The notes under the pieces: generated by a model
What the model was told of the DNA's origin: nothing
Seen by the model: only the letters and a program-made list of their open reading frames with translations
The model's database searches: none
Shown: piece after piece, positions 8,650-17,935 of the stretch
Position numbering within the stretch: position 1 is the stretch's first letter
How the letters are laid out: every line of letters starts with the position of its first letter
Program-made: the position numbers and the translations under genes
NCBI RefSeq assembly: GCF_016919165.1
Contig: NZ_JAFFPS010000071.1
Coordinates: forward strand, 62,001 to 126,000
DNA length: 64,000 nt
Reading direction: 5' to 3'
From: Leptospira chreensis
GTDB lineage: Bacteria > Spirochaetota > Leptospiria > Leptospirales > Leptospiraceae

Positions 8650-9692
8650 CCCATTCCTCCATTTTCAGCCATATGTGTTTGGTGCGGGTGGAACATATAC
8701 CGACCTTTTTTCTTCAGAACAAACTCAATGACCACTCGTTCTGTTTGTCCCAGGGACACTACATCAGAATGCCCATCGGGAACGACACTTCCTAAATTTC
8801 GGATGATATCAAAAGTCTGAGCGTGTAAATGGAAAGTAATGATTGGTTCTCGTTCCATCATATTTTGAATGTAAAAACGAACTCTTTCCCCAACAGGAAC
8901 TTTCATTGGATAACGATCATAAATCCCTGCAACACCATTCCAAGTATAGTAGTCGTTTTTACCCTTACCTTTCGTGTCCCATCCAGAGAATGTCAGAACA
9001 AATTCATGCGCTGGTTTTCGTTTCACCGGTGGATCCACAAGTAGAGCACCATACAAACCTTTGGCGGTGTGAACCATAAGTGGAGGGACATGGCAATGGT
9101 AAGGATGAAGCCCAATAGGTCCCGCTTCTATTTGATACGTCCTTTCACCGAATGCAGGAATTGGTTCCCATCCATCTTCTAAGGGATCATGGGTTCCATG
9201 AAAGTGCAAAGAATGGGGATCAGGACTAGAATTTTTGACATGGATTCGGAGTGTATCTCCTAAATTGGCTCGAAGTACGGGCCCTGGAACCAGTCCGTCA
9301 AAAGTCCAGGCAGGATAGTTTACATTATGTGCGATATTCATACTCAAAGGAAAAAGATTTAACTTAAAATCTTTTACTTTCGAATTCGTATTTTTATAGT
9401 TAGGTGGGTAGTAAAATCTTTCGGTGTATTCTTCTTTAATATAAAAAGGTGGATGGGCCATACTTCCATAAGTATTTGTTCCACGTAAACTCCCGCCAGC
9501 TCCAATTGAATTTTGGTAATCGTCGCTGACGGTGGGAGTGGTCACCACTCCAAAGTTAGTTGCAGTAGAAGGATCAGAAGGTCCACAAATTTCCTCAGAG
9601 TTTCGCGAATTGAATTTGATGGATCCAAACAACGACCCAACAAGTCCTGTAATTCCAAATCCCAGTGTTGTTAAAAAACTCTTCCGATCCAT
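8631..9692 (-). CDS. Two-domain multicopper oxidase (laccase-like, type-1 copper in domain 1)
   Basis: The 353-residue protein has a hydrophobic N-terminal export signal and two cupredoxin domains. Domain 1 carries His160, H163-F-H165 and H199-C200-H201 plus His208; domain 2 carries H288-L-H290 and H335-P-H337. Four HXH pairs form a trinuclear cluster, so this is a laccase-type two-domain oxidase rather than a nitrite reductase, where the HCH and second HXH histidines are absent. The type-1 site is in domain 1, because domain 2 has Pro where Cys would be. The usual axial Met is Leu213, which in laccases goes with higher redox potential. Likely periplasmic; the substrate (copper, iron, phenols) is not readable. 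Confidence 0.9.
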   Translation of the reverse strand: MDRKSFLTTLGFGITGLVGSLFGSIKFNSRNSEEICGPSDPSTATNFGVVTTPTVSDDYQNSIGAGGSLRGTNTYGSMAHPPFYIKEEYTERFYYPPNYKNTNSKVKDFKLNLFPLSMNIAHNVNYPAWTFDGLVPGPVLRANLGDTLRIHVKNSSPDPHSLHFHGTHDPLEDGWEPIPAFGERTYQIEAGPIGLHPYHCHVPPLMVHTAKGLYGALLVDPPVKRKPAHEFVLTFSGWDTKGKGKNDYYTWNGVAGIYDRYPMKVPVGERVRFYIQNMMEREPIITFHLHAQTFDIIRNLGSVVPDGHSDVVSLGQTERVVIEFVLKKKGRYMFHPHQTHMAENGGMGWIVAV

Positions 9693-9711
9693 GATACCGC
9701 TCTCTAAAATC

Positions 9712-10023
9712 TTAAATGTGAGAAATTAAACTGAGTACCCAAACAAGAACCAACACCCCAAAACCACCGCCAACGGCGATTTGTTTGAATTTTTTTTCGT
9801 ATTCGGTATCAGCTACTAGTAAATAGACAGCAGGTCCAAGAACAGGAACCACCAAAATCACAAGTGACCAAATGATTTGTTTTGTAGTATCCATTCCCTT
9901 TTGTTTCGAAAGTCCAAAGAGTGCTAGTGGCGCCCAAACCATTGTTAAAACAAAGGGAAGGTAATATGCGTAAGATCCGATAAAATAGGTCCAAAAACCT
10001 GGGTTTGCAAAAGTTGTTTCCAT
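9712..10023 (-). CDS. Small membrane protein, PLDc_N-like module
   Basis: The 103-residue protein has three membrane helices. The second half (IIWSLVILVVPVLGPAVYLL followed by a charged EYEKKFK loop) resembles the N-terminal membrane module seen in cardiolipin-synthase-like proteins (PLDc_N), without any catalytic domain. Its layout closely matches the last 100 or so residues of the neighbouring 663-residue cupredoxin protein: a helix with YLLPF, a charged loop, a LV-P-GP/GS-VYL helix, a lysine-rich loop and a final helix. It lies 15 bases downstream of that gene. It may pair with the membrane part of that protein or anchor the oxidase (inference). Confidence 0.75.
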   Translation of the reverse strand: METTFANPGFWTYFIGSYAYYLPFVLTMVWAPLALFGLSKQKGMDTTKQIIWSLVILVVPVLGPAVYLLVADTEYEKKFKQIAVGGGFGVLVLVWVLSLISHI

Positions 10024-10038
10024 AAATAAACTCCTATA

Positions 10039-12030
10039 TTAAACTACAGACGGTTCTGTAACCGCCGTCATCGCATAACCGGCATAAGCCAGAATCGTAA
10101 AGAAAAGAAAAATACCACCGATCACTACTGTGTTCCGAACAGTCTTAGAAATTTTAGATTCTTTAGAGTATAAATAAACCAAAGATCCAATAAACGGAAC
10201 TAGTAGAATCAACCAAAAGTAATAATCTAACTTAGAACCTTTCGCAGAGAATCGATCCAAGATAGCAAGTCCCGTCCATGCGGCAAAAATGGCAAAGGGC
10301 AACAAATATCCCATAAGATGGAAATACCATGTTTTGATGGTTCCCGGAAAATGAACTCTCCAGCCCGAAGTATACATAGGATTAGTTGCTGCATCAAATT
10401 CAGCTTGGCTGAGTTTTGGTAATTCCGCAGAAGCAATCAAACCTTTGTTTGTTTCAAAAACATCATGGGCAGGGCTTACATTTCCAAAATTTTCTTTAGG
10501 CATAGTCAATTGTGATGGTGGGATTGGTTGGTTTTTATAAGAACCAAGTACAAACTCACGAAGGTTTGCCTGCACAAAGAGAGCCAATAGTCCAATACTA
10601 GAAGACAAGTCACCTACATGAGGATAACGAATGCCCGTGCAGGACTGAAAGGTTTCGAGGAGAGGTGGACTGGACACTCCATAAGAGTTTCCTTCAAAAC
10701 AGTTCCCCACATTCACAGGCCCACTGAGCGCAATGTCTCCCCTGCCGGAATGATAAACTTTATTGTTCCTCACTACGTTGTTATTGGAGATCCAAATGTT
10801 TTCGTCGATATTCATCGTGACTAAAATTCCATAGTTTTTGTGATTAAAAACTAAGTTATCTTCCACTAAATTTTCTAAGGCACCAAGCAATGCGATTCCG
10901 TTTCCGATGGATGGGTATTCCAACTTTTTGGAAGGAGCATTGGTATTGTTATTATCATAAACAATATTTTTCTTTACCACAATTTGTTTTTGTGGAGGAA
11001 GTAACTCACGATCCAAGGTATTTGGACCAATTCCCAATTGGTTTTTTCTCCATATAGAAGATAATAGGTATAAGTTTCCACTCGAGTTGGTTCCGGAATA
11101 TCCAAGTGCATTGTTCTCTGAAATGATGTCATTGATTATCGCATTACATGGATTACACTGCCCTACATAAAATCCAGAATCTGGAGATCCGGAAGCATAA
11201 GAATGTTCCATCAGTCCATCAACCGAATCAAAGGCATAAATTCCGTAATCACCATTGTTATAAGCTGTTAAGTAAGATCCGCGGTAACCTTTCACTCCAG
11301 TCCAATACACACCATTCAGTGTAGCATTTCTTGTTGTTAGGTTTTCTACAGCGACACCGTCAGCTCCCACAATCATGATCCCGTTTCCACGTAGAAACTC
11401 ACCGTCGATAATGGTTTCATTACGATCTTCCCCACGAATCACAATCGAAGGTGTGGTGACAGTGACTTCTTCTTTATAAATCCCTTTGGCAACAAGGATT
11501 AAGTCACCAGGAGAAGCTGCATCCACTGCATTCTGAATGGTTTTGTATTGAGAAGGAACCTTACGAGTCACTCCTGTCCATTTTTTGGATATCTTTGATT
11601 TGGCAATGTTCGACTGCGGATTGAAAGAGGCATTTCCAACCACAGCAACACCGGTCATTCCGATTTTACCATCTGGTGATGCATGAAAAGAACAGAAGTA
11701 AGGAAACACACCTTCTTCAGGAAAGAACACATCGGTATGCGCACCACGAAACATAGCTAAATTTCCAAATGTTTTCTCTGTAGACCAATCTTTGGTGATC
11801 GAGATGGCATTGTGAGGATTGTTTCCTTCGTTCACAAATCGAATTTTGCCGCCTTTAAAAGTTCGAATGACTGGCGGGTGGAAGGCATTATCCATCATCG
11901 TGACGTGGACAAAGGCCGAATTGGCAGGATCTTCTGAACTGCAATGATTCATACCAAGTGTTATGAATACCGCAATTGAGATTCCTAATAAAATCTTTTT
12001 GGTCTTTTTCATAGGTCTTTCCCAGAACAT
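10039..12030 (-). CDS. Cupredoxin / NosD-like beta-helix / membrane-anchor fusion lipoprotein
   Basis: The 663-residue protein (numbered from 12030; an alternative start at 12012, MKKTKK, also has a purine-rich site) has a leader ending in MNHC (Cys30). A cupredoxin domain (about 38-132) follows with type-1 ligands His73, Cys113, His116 and Met125. Next is a right-handed parallel beta-helix of the NosD/pectate-lyase type (about 155-455; IQNAVDAASPGDLILVAKG is a characteristic opening). The C-terminal membrane region (about 560-655) resembles the adjacent small protein. NosD helps load copper into nitrous oxide reductase, so copper handling for the downstream oxidase is a reasonable inference. 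A strong promoter lies just upstream. Confidence 0.85.
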   Translation of the reverse strand: MFWERPMKKTKKILLGISIAVFITLGMNHCSSEDPANSAFVHVTMMDNAFHPPVIRTFKGGKIRFVNEGNNPHNAISITKDWSTEKTFGNLAMFRGAHTDVFFPEEGVFPYFCSFHASPDGKIGMTGVAVVGNASFNPQSNIAKSKISKKWTGVTRKVPSQYKTIQNAVDAASPGDLILVAKGIYKEEVTVTTPSIVIRGEDRNETIIDGEFLRGNGIMIVGADGVAVENLTTRNATLNGVYWTGVKGYRGSYLTAYNNGDYGIYAFDSVDGLMEHSYASGSPDSGFYVGQCNPCNAIINDIISENNALGYSGTNSSGNLYLLSSIWRKNQLGIGPNTLDRELLPPQKQIVVKKNIVYDNNNTNAPSKKLEYPSIGNGIALLGALENLVEDNLVFNHKNYGILVTMNIDENIWISNNNVVRNNKVYHSGRGDIALSGPVNVGNCFEGNSYGVSSPPLLETFQSCTGIRYPHVGDLSSSIGLLALFVQANLREFVLGSYKNQPIPPSQLTMPKENFGNVSPAHDVFETNKGLIASAELPKLSQAEFDAATNPMYTSGWRVHFPGTIKTWYFHLMGYLLPFAIFAAWTGLAILDRFSAKGSKLDYYFWLILLVPFIGSLVYLYSKESKISKTVRNTVVIGGIFLFFTILAYAGYAMTAVTEPSVV

Positions 12031-12053
12031 GAGGATTTCCTCACATTTTGAGA

Positions 12054-12082
12054 ATTTTACACCTGTGTTAAAACTTTGTCAA
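12054..12082 (-). promoter_or_regulatory. Sigma-70-type promoter of the copper cluster
   Basis: On the minus strand a perfect -35 TTGACA (12082-12077) is followed by a 17-base spacer and -10 TAAAAT (12059-12054), about 24 bases before the fusion-lipoprotein start. The spacer and -10 contain TTTTAACAC and GTGTAAAA, an imperfect inverted repeat that could be a regulator site. The promoter would drive the four genes down to 8083. Confidence 0.75.
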
Positions 12083-12089
12083 TGTTAAA

Positions 12090-12716
12090 TCAAAGGAAGG
12101 AGGAAAAATATACAAATAACAAACTTTTTAATTCGGCGATCACTGCCTTCTTTTCGGCCGCTTTTCTCTTTCTTTGGGCAATTTTGAACACCGCATCCAC
12201 CGTTTCCACGATCATGAGCGCACGGTAGTAAGCTTGTTTTTTCTCCACTTTAGGAAACAAGGCGAGGATCACTTTTTCAGCAAGGGACTTAGCGAACCTT
12301 TCATTACTTTCAATATCCAATTGCAACAATGCTTGGTTGGTATAAAGTATGGAATTGATCAAACGATAGCCTTTCACTTCACTTAATGTTCGTTCAAAGG
12401 CATGAAGAGTGAATTCAATGAAGTCAGGAGAAAACTTTTTTTTCTTTTTTAACTCTTCATCTAAAAGTTTAAAAAAATAATCATGCAGGATAAAATAACA
12501 AGATTCTGCATGGGAATAAATAATGGATTCTTTGTTCGGAAAAAATTGATAGATGGAACCAACAGAGATCCCACTCCTTTCCGCAATCAAATCTGTAGTC
12601 AAATCATCATACCCAACTTCACCTAACAATTCAATAGCGGTATCAACAATTTTCTGATACCGTTCAATCGAACGTTTCTGTTGGGGAATTTTCCGTGGAT
12701 TTAATTTTATATTCAT
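12090..12716 (-). CDS. TetR-family transcriptional regulator
   Basis: The 208-residue protein has the TetR helix-turn-helix near residues 25-65 (IVDTAIELLGEVGYDDLTT, then GISVGSIYQFFPNKESI), followed by a divergent ligand-binding region with a basic segment (RKRKAAEKK). It is the last gene of the tolC / fusion / MacB-type run, and its start overlaps the MacB-type stop by four bases, so it is co-translated with the pump and probably autoregulates it (inference). It ends 60 bases before the copper-cluster start, with the copper promoter within that gap. Confidence 0.92.
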   Translation of the reverse strand: MNIKLNPRKIPQQKRSIERYQKIVDTAIELLGEVGYDDLTTDLIAERSGISVGSIYQFFPNKESIIYSHAESCYFILHDYFFKLLDEELKKKKKFSPDFIEFTLHAFERTLSEVKGYRLINSILYTNQALLQLDIESNERFAKSLAEKVILALFPKVEKKQAYYRALMIVETVDAVFKIAQRKRKAAEKKAVIAELKSLLFVYFSSFL

Positions 12717-14659
12717 TCAGATCGTAATGCAACGATCGGACTCAATTTGGCAGCATACTCCGAGGGCCACCAACCAAACAAAATTCCAATCGATATGGAA
12801 AAGAGAAATGCAAATCCAATAGAAGGAAAGGACAAAACAATCGTCCAACCAAAGTATTCTTGTAAAAATAATACGGCTAGGATTCCAAAAACAAGGCCTA
12901 CGATCCCGCCGGTCAAACTCGTTAAGGTAGATTCAATTAAAAACTGCATCCGAATGTCGGACTCTCTCGCCCCGAGAGCTTTTCTGAGACCGATTTCTTT
13001 TGTTCTTTCTTTTACAGACACTAACATAATATTCATAATTCCAATCCCACCTACCATGAGAGAAACCGTGGCAAGGGCAATGAGAAGAGTGGTCATGGTT
13101 TGGTTGGTTTCAGAAACTGCAGATTGGATGTCGGCCATATTCATCACTTGGTAAAGATTTCCCATAGATTCATTGGTTCCGTGCCTTTCATGTAAAAATC
13201 GTTTTAAAGAAGTTGTGAATTCTTCGGAAGATTCGATTTTCTCCAATTCCATTTCCAAACTATCAACGGCATCTTTATTTAATAATCTTCGCATAGCAGT
13301 GTTTAGTGGAATCAAAACCACATCGTCCTGATCACGAAATCCCGCACTTCCTTTTTCAGGCAGGAGGCCAATGACTCGAAACAAAATCCGATTTACTTTT
13401 AAATAAGTACCAACAGGATTTTTTCCTTCATAGAGTTCTCTGACCACCGTGTTTCCTACAAGACAAACAAGAGCTCTTTTTTGGTTTTCTTCTTCTGTAA
13501 AAAATCTACCTTCTAATGGTTCTAAATTGCGCAGGGTTTCATAGTTGGGACTTGCTCCTGTAATATAACTATTCCAGTTCCGATTTCCAAAAACTAGTTG
13601 CCCTCTTCCGTTCACAACAGCGGAGATTTGTTTTACTTCTGAAAATTTTTTAGCAACGGCCCCCACATCAAAAACATCCAACCGGTTGACGGTTCCTGCT
13701 TCTAAGGATACACCTCCACTCCTCATCCCTCCCGTACGAACAATGACTAAGTTAGCACCTAACGAAGAAAATTGTTCTTCCACTGATTTTTTCGCCCCTT
13801 CTCCTAGTGCCATCACTGAGATCACACAAACAACACCAAATAGAATTCCAAGAGCCGATAAAAAGGTACGCAAACGATTGGAGGATAAGGAAAACAATGA
13901 TTGTAAGAAGATTCCTTGGAAAAGGGGCCAACCTGATTTCCGATTTAGATTTGTTTTTGGTAAAAGATTAGAATCTTTCTTTTTCTTTTTTCCTTCATCA
14001 GATACAATCCGTCCATCACTCACATGGATGATTCGATCACAATACTCTGCCATCTCTGGTTCATGAGTGACCATCACAATGGTTTTTCCTTCTTCATGAA
14101 GGCGTTGTAATTCCAACATGATTTCAATTTTACTTTTGGAATCTAGGTTTCCCGTGGGTTCATCGGCAAAGATGATGGGCGGATCAACAAGTAAGGCACG
14201 CGCAATGGCTACTCGTTGTTGTTGTCCACCGGAGAGTTCATTCGGAGTGTGATGCACTCGATTTTCCAATCCGACTTTTTGTAACTGTTCTACAGCCCTT
14301 TCCTCAGTATGATCTACATTTGTATATAACGATGGCAAACTCACATTTTGAGATGCATTGGATTTAGATAATAAATGAAATTGTTGAAAAACAAAACCGA
14401 TGAGGCTCCCCCGTACATCGGATAACAAATCAGAGGACTCCCCATCTACTCTACGACCAAACAATGTATAGGTGCCCGAATCCACATGATCGAGAAGTCC
14501 CATCACTTGTAATAACGTGGATTTACCGGATCCAGAAGGGCCCATTATGGCGACAAACTCACCTTGTGCGATCTTTAAATTGATCCCAGCAAGAACTGGG
14601 AATTTCGACTTTCCTATCGTATAGGATTTGTTTAGGTTATGAATCTCAATTGCTAACAA
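12713..14659 (-). CDS. MacB-type ABC transporter (ATPase-permease fusion)
   Basis: The 648-residue protein has an N-terminal ATPase with Walker [10 protein letters not shown] (40-48), signature LSGGQQQR and Walker [14 protein letters not shown] membrane helix near 265-285, a large MacB_PCD periplasmic domain and three C-terminal FtsX-type helices follow. This matches MacB length and order. With the fusion protein and TolC-type gene upstream it makes a tripartite pump exporting drugs, peptides or envelope molecules. The best start is TTG at 14659 (M-L-A-I-E-I), preceded by AAAGAGA; no ATG fits. Confidence 0.93.
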   Translation of the reverse strand: MLAIEIHNLNKSYTIGKSKFPVLAGINLKIAQGEFVAIMGPSGSGKSTLLQVMGLLDHVDSGTYTLFGRRVDGESSDLLSDVRGSLIGFVFQQFHLLSKSNASQNVSLPSLYTNVDHTEERAVEQLQKVGLENRVHHTPNELSGGQQQRVAIARALLVDPPIIFADEPTGNLDSKSKIEIMLELQRLHEEGKTIVMVTHEPEMAEYCDRIIHVSDGRIVSDEGKKKKKDSNLLPKTNLNRKSGWPLFQGIFLQSLFSLSSNRLRTFLSALGILFGVVCVISVMALGEGAKKSVEEQFSSLGANLVIVRTGGMRSGGVSLEAGTVNRLDVFDVGAVAKKFSEVKQISAVVNGRGQLVFGNRNWNSYITGASPNYETLRNLEPLEGRFFTEEENQKRALVCLVGNTVVRELYEGKNPVGTYLKVNRILFRVIGLLPEKGSAGFRDQDDVVLIPLNTAMRRLLNKDAVDSLEMELEKIESSEEFTTSLKRFLHERHGTNESMGNLYQVMNMADIQSAVSETNQTMTTLLIALATVSLMVGGIGIMNIMLVSVKERTKEIGLRKALGARESDIRMQFLIESTLTSLTGGIVGLVFGILAVLFLQEYFGWTIVLSFPSIGFAFLFSISIGILFGWWPSEYAAKLSPIVALRSE

Positions 14660-14736
14660 TACTATCTCTTTGGTATCTTTGGTGAAGAGAACGGACCGCC
14701 ACTACTTGAATATTTCTCATCTTGAACAATTTTCTT

Positions 14737-15609
14737 TCAAAACACAAATTCATTTTCCGTAAGACCTGAAAGCACTGCCGTATTTTGTTCATCAGAACTT
14801 CCGATGTTCACTACCGTTTCCACAAGTTCACCATCAATCTTTTTTGTAACCTTTCCTTTCCCAGACCCACCTTTGACAAACTCATTGGGAAGGAGTAACA
14901 CATCCCTCTCTTCGGAAAGGATAAAGTCTATGGTAATCGACATCCCACTTCTCAAATATTCGGGGATGGTTTTTAATTCCAAATCAACATTGTACATGGT
15001 TACATTGTTTTCTGTCACCGCTTCGTATCCAATATGAGTCACCTTCGCTTGGATGGGAGTGTTTGAATAAGAATCAACAATGACATTGGCAGTCTGGCCT
15101 ATTTTTATTTTTGATAGATCCGTTTCGTCTACTTTTGCCTGAATCATTAAATTATCAGAAAGTACATAAAGGATGTCTTGTTGTGTGACGGTTTGTCCAG
15201 GACTAATGTTTGATGCAATCACCAAACCACGTAAAGGCGAAATTACAGGCGTAGGTTTATAAAAATCTTCCCATTTTTTTAATTCATCTTCTCCTTTGGC
15301 TCTTGCCGCATCGAGAAGTGCAGCTCTCTCTGTAGAACTCATCCAAGCAATGATTTTCCCACGACCCACATGATTCCCTTCATTCACGAGAATCGATTCC
15401 ACTCGTCCCGCAATCGGAGGTTTGATTTCCAATCGGTTTTTCGGGATGGCAGTTCCTGTGGCTCGAACCGTAACAATCAAATCTCCACGAAATACTTTCG
15501 AAGATTCCAGTTTGGTATTTGATTTTGATTTACCGAAACCAAATAGATAAACCGTTACAGAAATAATAATAACAACAATGGAAATGAATACAAATTTAAT
15601 CTTCATCAA
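14737..15609 (-). CDS. HlyD/MacA-type membrane-fusion protein, probably shortened by an in-frame TGA
   Basis: The 290-residue protein has an N-terminal membrane helix, a lipoyl/barrel-sandwich half (IKPPIAGRVESILVNEGNHV), a short alpha hairpin, the second half (SPLRGLVIASNISPGQTV), and beta-barrel and membrane-proximal domains. This is the adaptor linking the MacB-type permease to TolC. The frame ends at TGA 14737-14739, but the same frame stays open for 24 more codons (KKIVQDEKYSSSGGPFSSPK and so on), ending at TAG 14662-14664, two bases from the MacB-type start. That Ser/Gly/Pro-rich tail is typical of adaptor C-termini, so the TGA looks like a late nonsense change. The core is intact. The start overlaps tolC by 14 bases. 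Confidence 0.85.
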   Translation of the reverse strand: MMKIKFVFISIVVIIISVTVYLFGFGKSKSNTKLESSKVFRGDLIVTVRATGTAIPKNRLEIKPPIAGRVESILVNEGNHVGRGKIIAWMSSTERAALLDAARAKGEDELKKWEDFYKPTPVISPLRGLVIASNISPGQTVTQQDILYVLSDNLMIQAKVDETDLSKIKIGQTANVIVDSYSNTPIQAKVTHIGYEAVTENNVTMYNVDLELKTIPEYLRSGMSITIDFILSEERDVLLLPNEFVKGGSGKGKVTKKIDGELVETVVNIGSSDEQNTAVLSGLTENEFVF

Positions 15610-16942
15610 AACACTTTCCTAAATTTCGCAAATAAGTAGCTTCTGCCAAACTCAGGTCCCTTTTACCCAACAAATGATTTTTTTCACGATTGATTAAATC
15701 GTTTTCGATAATGTCCCAATTTTCAAAACTAATTAGTCCATTGGAGTATTGTGACCTTGCAATCATTGCACGAATCTCCGATGCCTTATAAAATTCTGTT
15801 AACACGACTAATTGTTCCGAAGCATTTTTAAAATTTAAATGGGACTGCTCCAAAGAAAACGAAAGGGAATTTCTTTTTGAATCTCGCGTATGGATGGATT
15901 TTTCATATTCTGTTTTGGCAATCTTTACATTATAATAATCTCGACCGCCATTAAACAATGGATAGGTTAAATTCAATCCAAAACTATAATTTCTTGGTTT
16001 TGGCAACCAAACATCATCTTGTCTCGTCATAGTGGCACTTAAATTTAAGTCAGGATAAAACCCTGCTTCTGCCACACCAATATTGGCCTGAGCCGCTCTT
16101 ACTTTGGACTGTTCTGCCATGACGGATGGATGTGATTCCAAAAGTGATTCTTTTTCTTTTTCCGAATATTTCTTCTCTAGAACTGGTTCATACGCAAACT
16201 CTGAATTGATATTGATGTCCAAATGATTGGCAATCACTCTCTCTACTTCATTCAGGTTACTTTCAAAAAGTCGAAATGCAGAAGAGACTTCAAACTCTGA
16301 TTGTTTCACAAAGGATTCACTCAGTAAAAAACTACCTTTGTGTTCCCGCCCCACTTCATAACGAAGTTTCACTAAATCACGATTTTTGGTCCGTCTCTCC
16401 TTGATTTTTTCGGAAAGTTGGTGGAGTTCTTTTGCATACAACATCTGTGCATATCCAGACTTCAATTCAAAACAAACCTTCAAGCGAGAATCATGTAACG
16501 TTTGTTTTGCTGCCTGGAGTAAAGCTTCTGTTTTATCGATCCCACTTTTATCTCGAAATCCAGCAAACAAGTTTTGGTTTGTACTAAGTCCCACGGAATA
16601 ACGATTGACTGCTGTCGGCCGAGACTCTCCCGAACTGGATGTTTGTGTTGTATTCGAACCTGCGTTGGCCCCATTGATCAAAGGATCATTCACAGTACCC
16701 GAACCACTAAAGTTTGCAGACGACTGTCTTGCCGAAGCAAGCACATTGACTGTCGGCAAATACCCAGCATAACTTTTTTCATTTTCAAAAAAGGCTTTGT
16801 CGTAATCTGCTTTCGCCGATAAAAATTCGGGATTGGATTGTAAGGCAGTTTGCCAGAGTTCTTTCACCTGGATCGGTTTTGCGCTCAAAGTGACGAAACC
16901 GGAAACCGCTAAAGGAACTATTATAATTCTACTCAACTTCAC
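15596..16942 (-). CDS. TolC-family outer-membrane efflux protein
   Basis: The 448-residue protein has a signal peptide (about 1-22) and two repeated alpha-helical/beta halves of the OEP family. LWQTALQSNPEFLSAKADYD opens the first half and AAQANIGVAEAGFYPDLNLS the second, followed by YPLFNGGRDYY. It forms the outer-membrane exit duct of the pump encoded by the next two genes. It is the first gene of the efflux operon; the 60-base gap upstream separates it from the TPM gene on the same strand. Confidence 0.93.
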   Translation of the reverse strand: MKLSRIIIVPLAVSGFVTLSAKPIQVKELWQTALQSNPEFLSAKADYDKAFFENEKSYAGYLPTVNVLASARQSSANFSGSGTVNDPLINGANAGSNTTQTSSSGESRPTAVNRYSVGLSTNQNLFAGFRDKSGIDKTEALLQAAKQTLHDSRLKVCFELKSGYAQMLYAKELHQLSEKIKERRTKNRDLVKLRYEVGREHKGSFLLSESFVKQSEFEVSSAFRLFESNLNEVERVIANHLDININSEFAYEPVLEKKYSEKEKESLLESHPSVMAEQSKVRAAQANIGVAEAGFYPDLNLSATMTRQDDVWLPKPRNYSFGLNLTYPLFNGGRDYYNVKIAKTEYEKSIHTRDSKRNSLSFSLEQSHLNFKNASEQLVVLTEFYKASEIRAMIARSQYSNGLISFENWDIIENDLINREKNHLLGKRDLSLAEATYLRNLGKCFDED

Positions 16943-17002
16943 TATATACTAAACCTAAGTTTGATCAGAAAAGTTCCGAAGATTGGAAATTTTTGAAAAA
17001 AT

Positions 17003-17935
17003 TTACCAACTTCCAGAACTACCTCCGCCTCCAAAACTTCCACCACCGCCACTAAATCCACCGGAACGAGAGCTCCCACTGCTGGACCAACCACCACTAG
17101 AACTTCCAAATGATCCCCCAAAACTCCCTTTCTTCATCCGCTTCCGTCCATGTGGAGTTAACAAATGATAGAGTTTATAGATCCCAACTCCAATAGCATA
17201 AATTAAAAATATAGAAGCTCCGATATTGGCCCCATAGATGGCAGTGGGAAACAAACTCCAAAAAGGAAATAAAAAGAAATAGAGAAACCAACCAATATAC
17301 GGTGTGTTAGCGGCCACATAAGTAAAAATTCCGAGTACAAACAAAACAAAAACGGTGACAAAAATTTTAATTGGTATAGGGATCTCTTCTTGGCCCGCGG
17401 ATAGTTCACCCAAAAAGGATAATGGACCTAAATGAGAAAAATCTTCCGGCAGGGGAGCCGTATAGGAACCATCGATTCCACCGAGGATTGCATTCACCCC
17501 ATTTTGAATTCCGGACTCGTAATCTCCCTTTTTAAAAAAAGGTTTAATTTCCTCATCTATGATATGATGGCAGAGAACATCCGTTAAACTTCCCTCGAGT
17601 CCATACCCAACTTCGATTCGCAACTTCCTATCATCCAAAGCAATGAGTAACAAAACCCCATTGTCTTTTTTCTTTTGCCCTAGTTTCCAAGTTTCAGCAA
17701 CCCTAAGCGAATATTCTTCCAGGACCTCTCCCTCTAAGGAAGAAACCACAAAGACAACAACTTGGTTGCTGGTTCGATTTTCATGGTCTTTAAGTTGTTT
17801 CTCCAGGGCAGAAACGAAACCAGCATTCAAAGTCCAGGTTTCATCCATCACTCGAGCTTTTAAAGTGGGGACATCTTTTGCTTGGATAAAAATGGGAAGG
17901 AGAAAAAGAAGGGAAAAAATCAATATCCTTTGCAT
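17003..17935 (-). CDS. TPM-domain membrane protein with Gly/Ser-rich tail
   Basis: The 310-residue protein has a signal peptide (1-19) and a TPM domain (about 20-155; NQVVVFVVSSLEG, DNGVLLLIALDDRKLRIEVG and YGLEGSLTD are characteristic). Two hydrophobic segments (about 178-250) follow, then a basic stretch and a low-complexity Gly/Ser tail ending in GSSGSW. TPM proteins occur in photosystem repair and in bacterial envelope proteins of uncertain function. The start codon sits in the loop of a 15-bp hairpin and has no Shine-Dalgarno, so expression may be unusual. Confidence 0.88.
   Translation of the reverse strand: MQRILIFSLLFLLPIFIQAKDVPTLKARVMDETWTLNAGFVSALEKQLKDHENRTSNQVVVFVVSSLEGEVLEEYSLRVAETWKLGQKKKDNGVLLLIALDDRKLRIEVGYGLEGSLTDVLCHHIIDEEIKPFFKKGDYESGIQNGVNAILGGIDGSYTAPLPEDFSHLGPLSFLGELSAGQEEIPIPIKIFVTVFVLFVLGIFTYVAANTPYIGWFLYFFLFPFWSLFPTAIYGANIGASIFLIYAIGVGIYKLYHLLTPHGRKRMKKGSFGGSFGSSSGGWSSSGSSRSGGFSGGGGSFGGGGSSGSW

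Noticed and set aside
8631..9692. Copper nitrite reductase (NirK/AniA) identity for the two-domain copper protein
   Set aside because: It has four HXH pairs (163/165, 199/201, 288/290, 335/337), which build a laccase-type trinuclear cluster. The catalytic Asp of NirK is replaced by His163.
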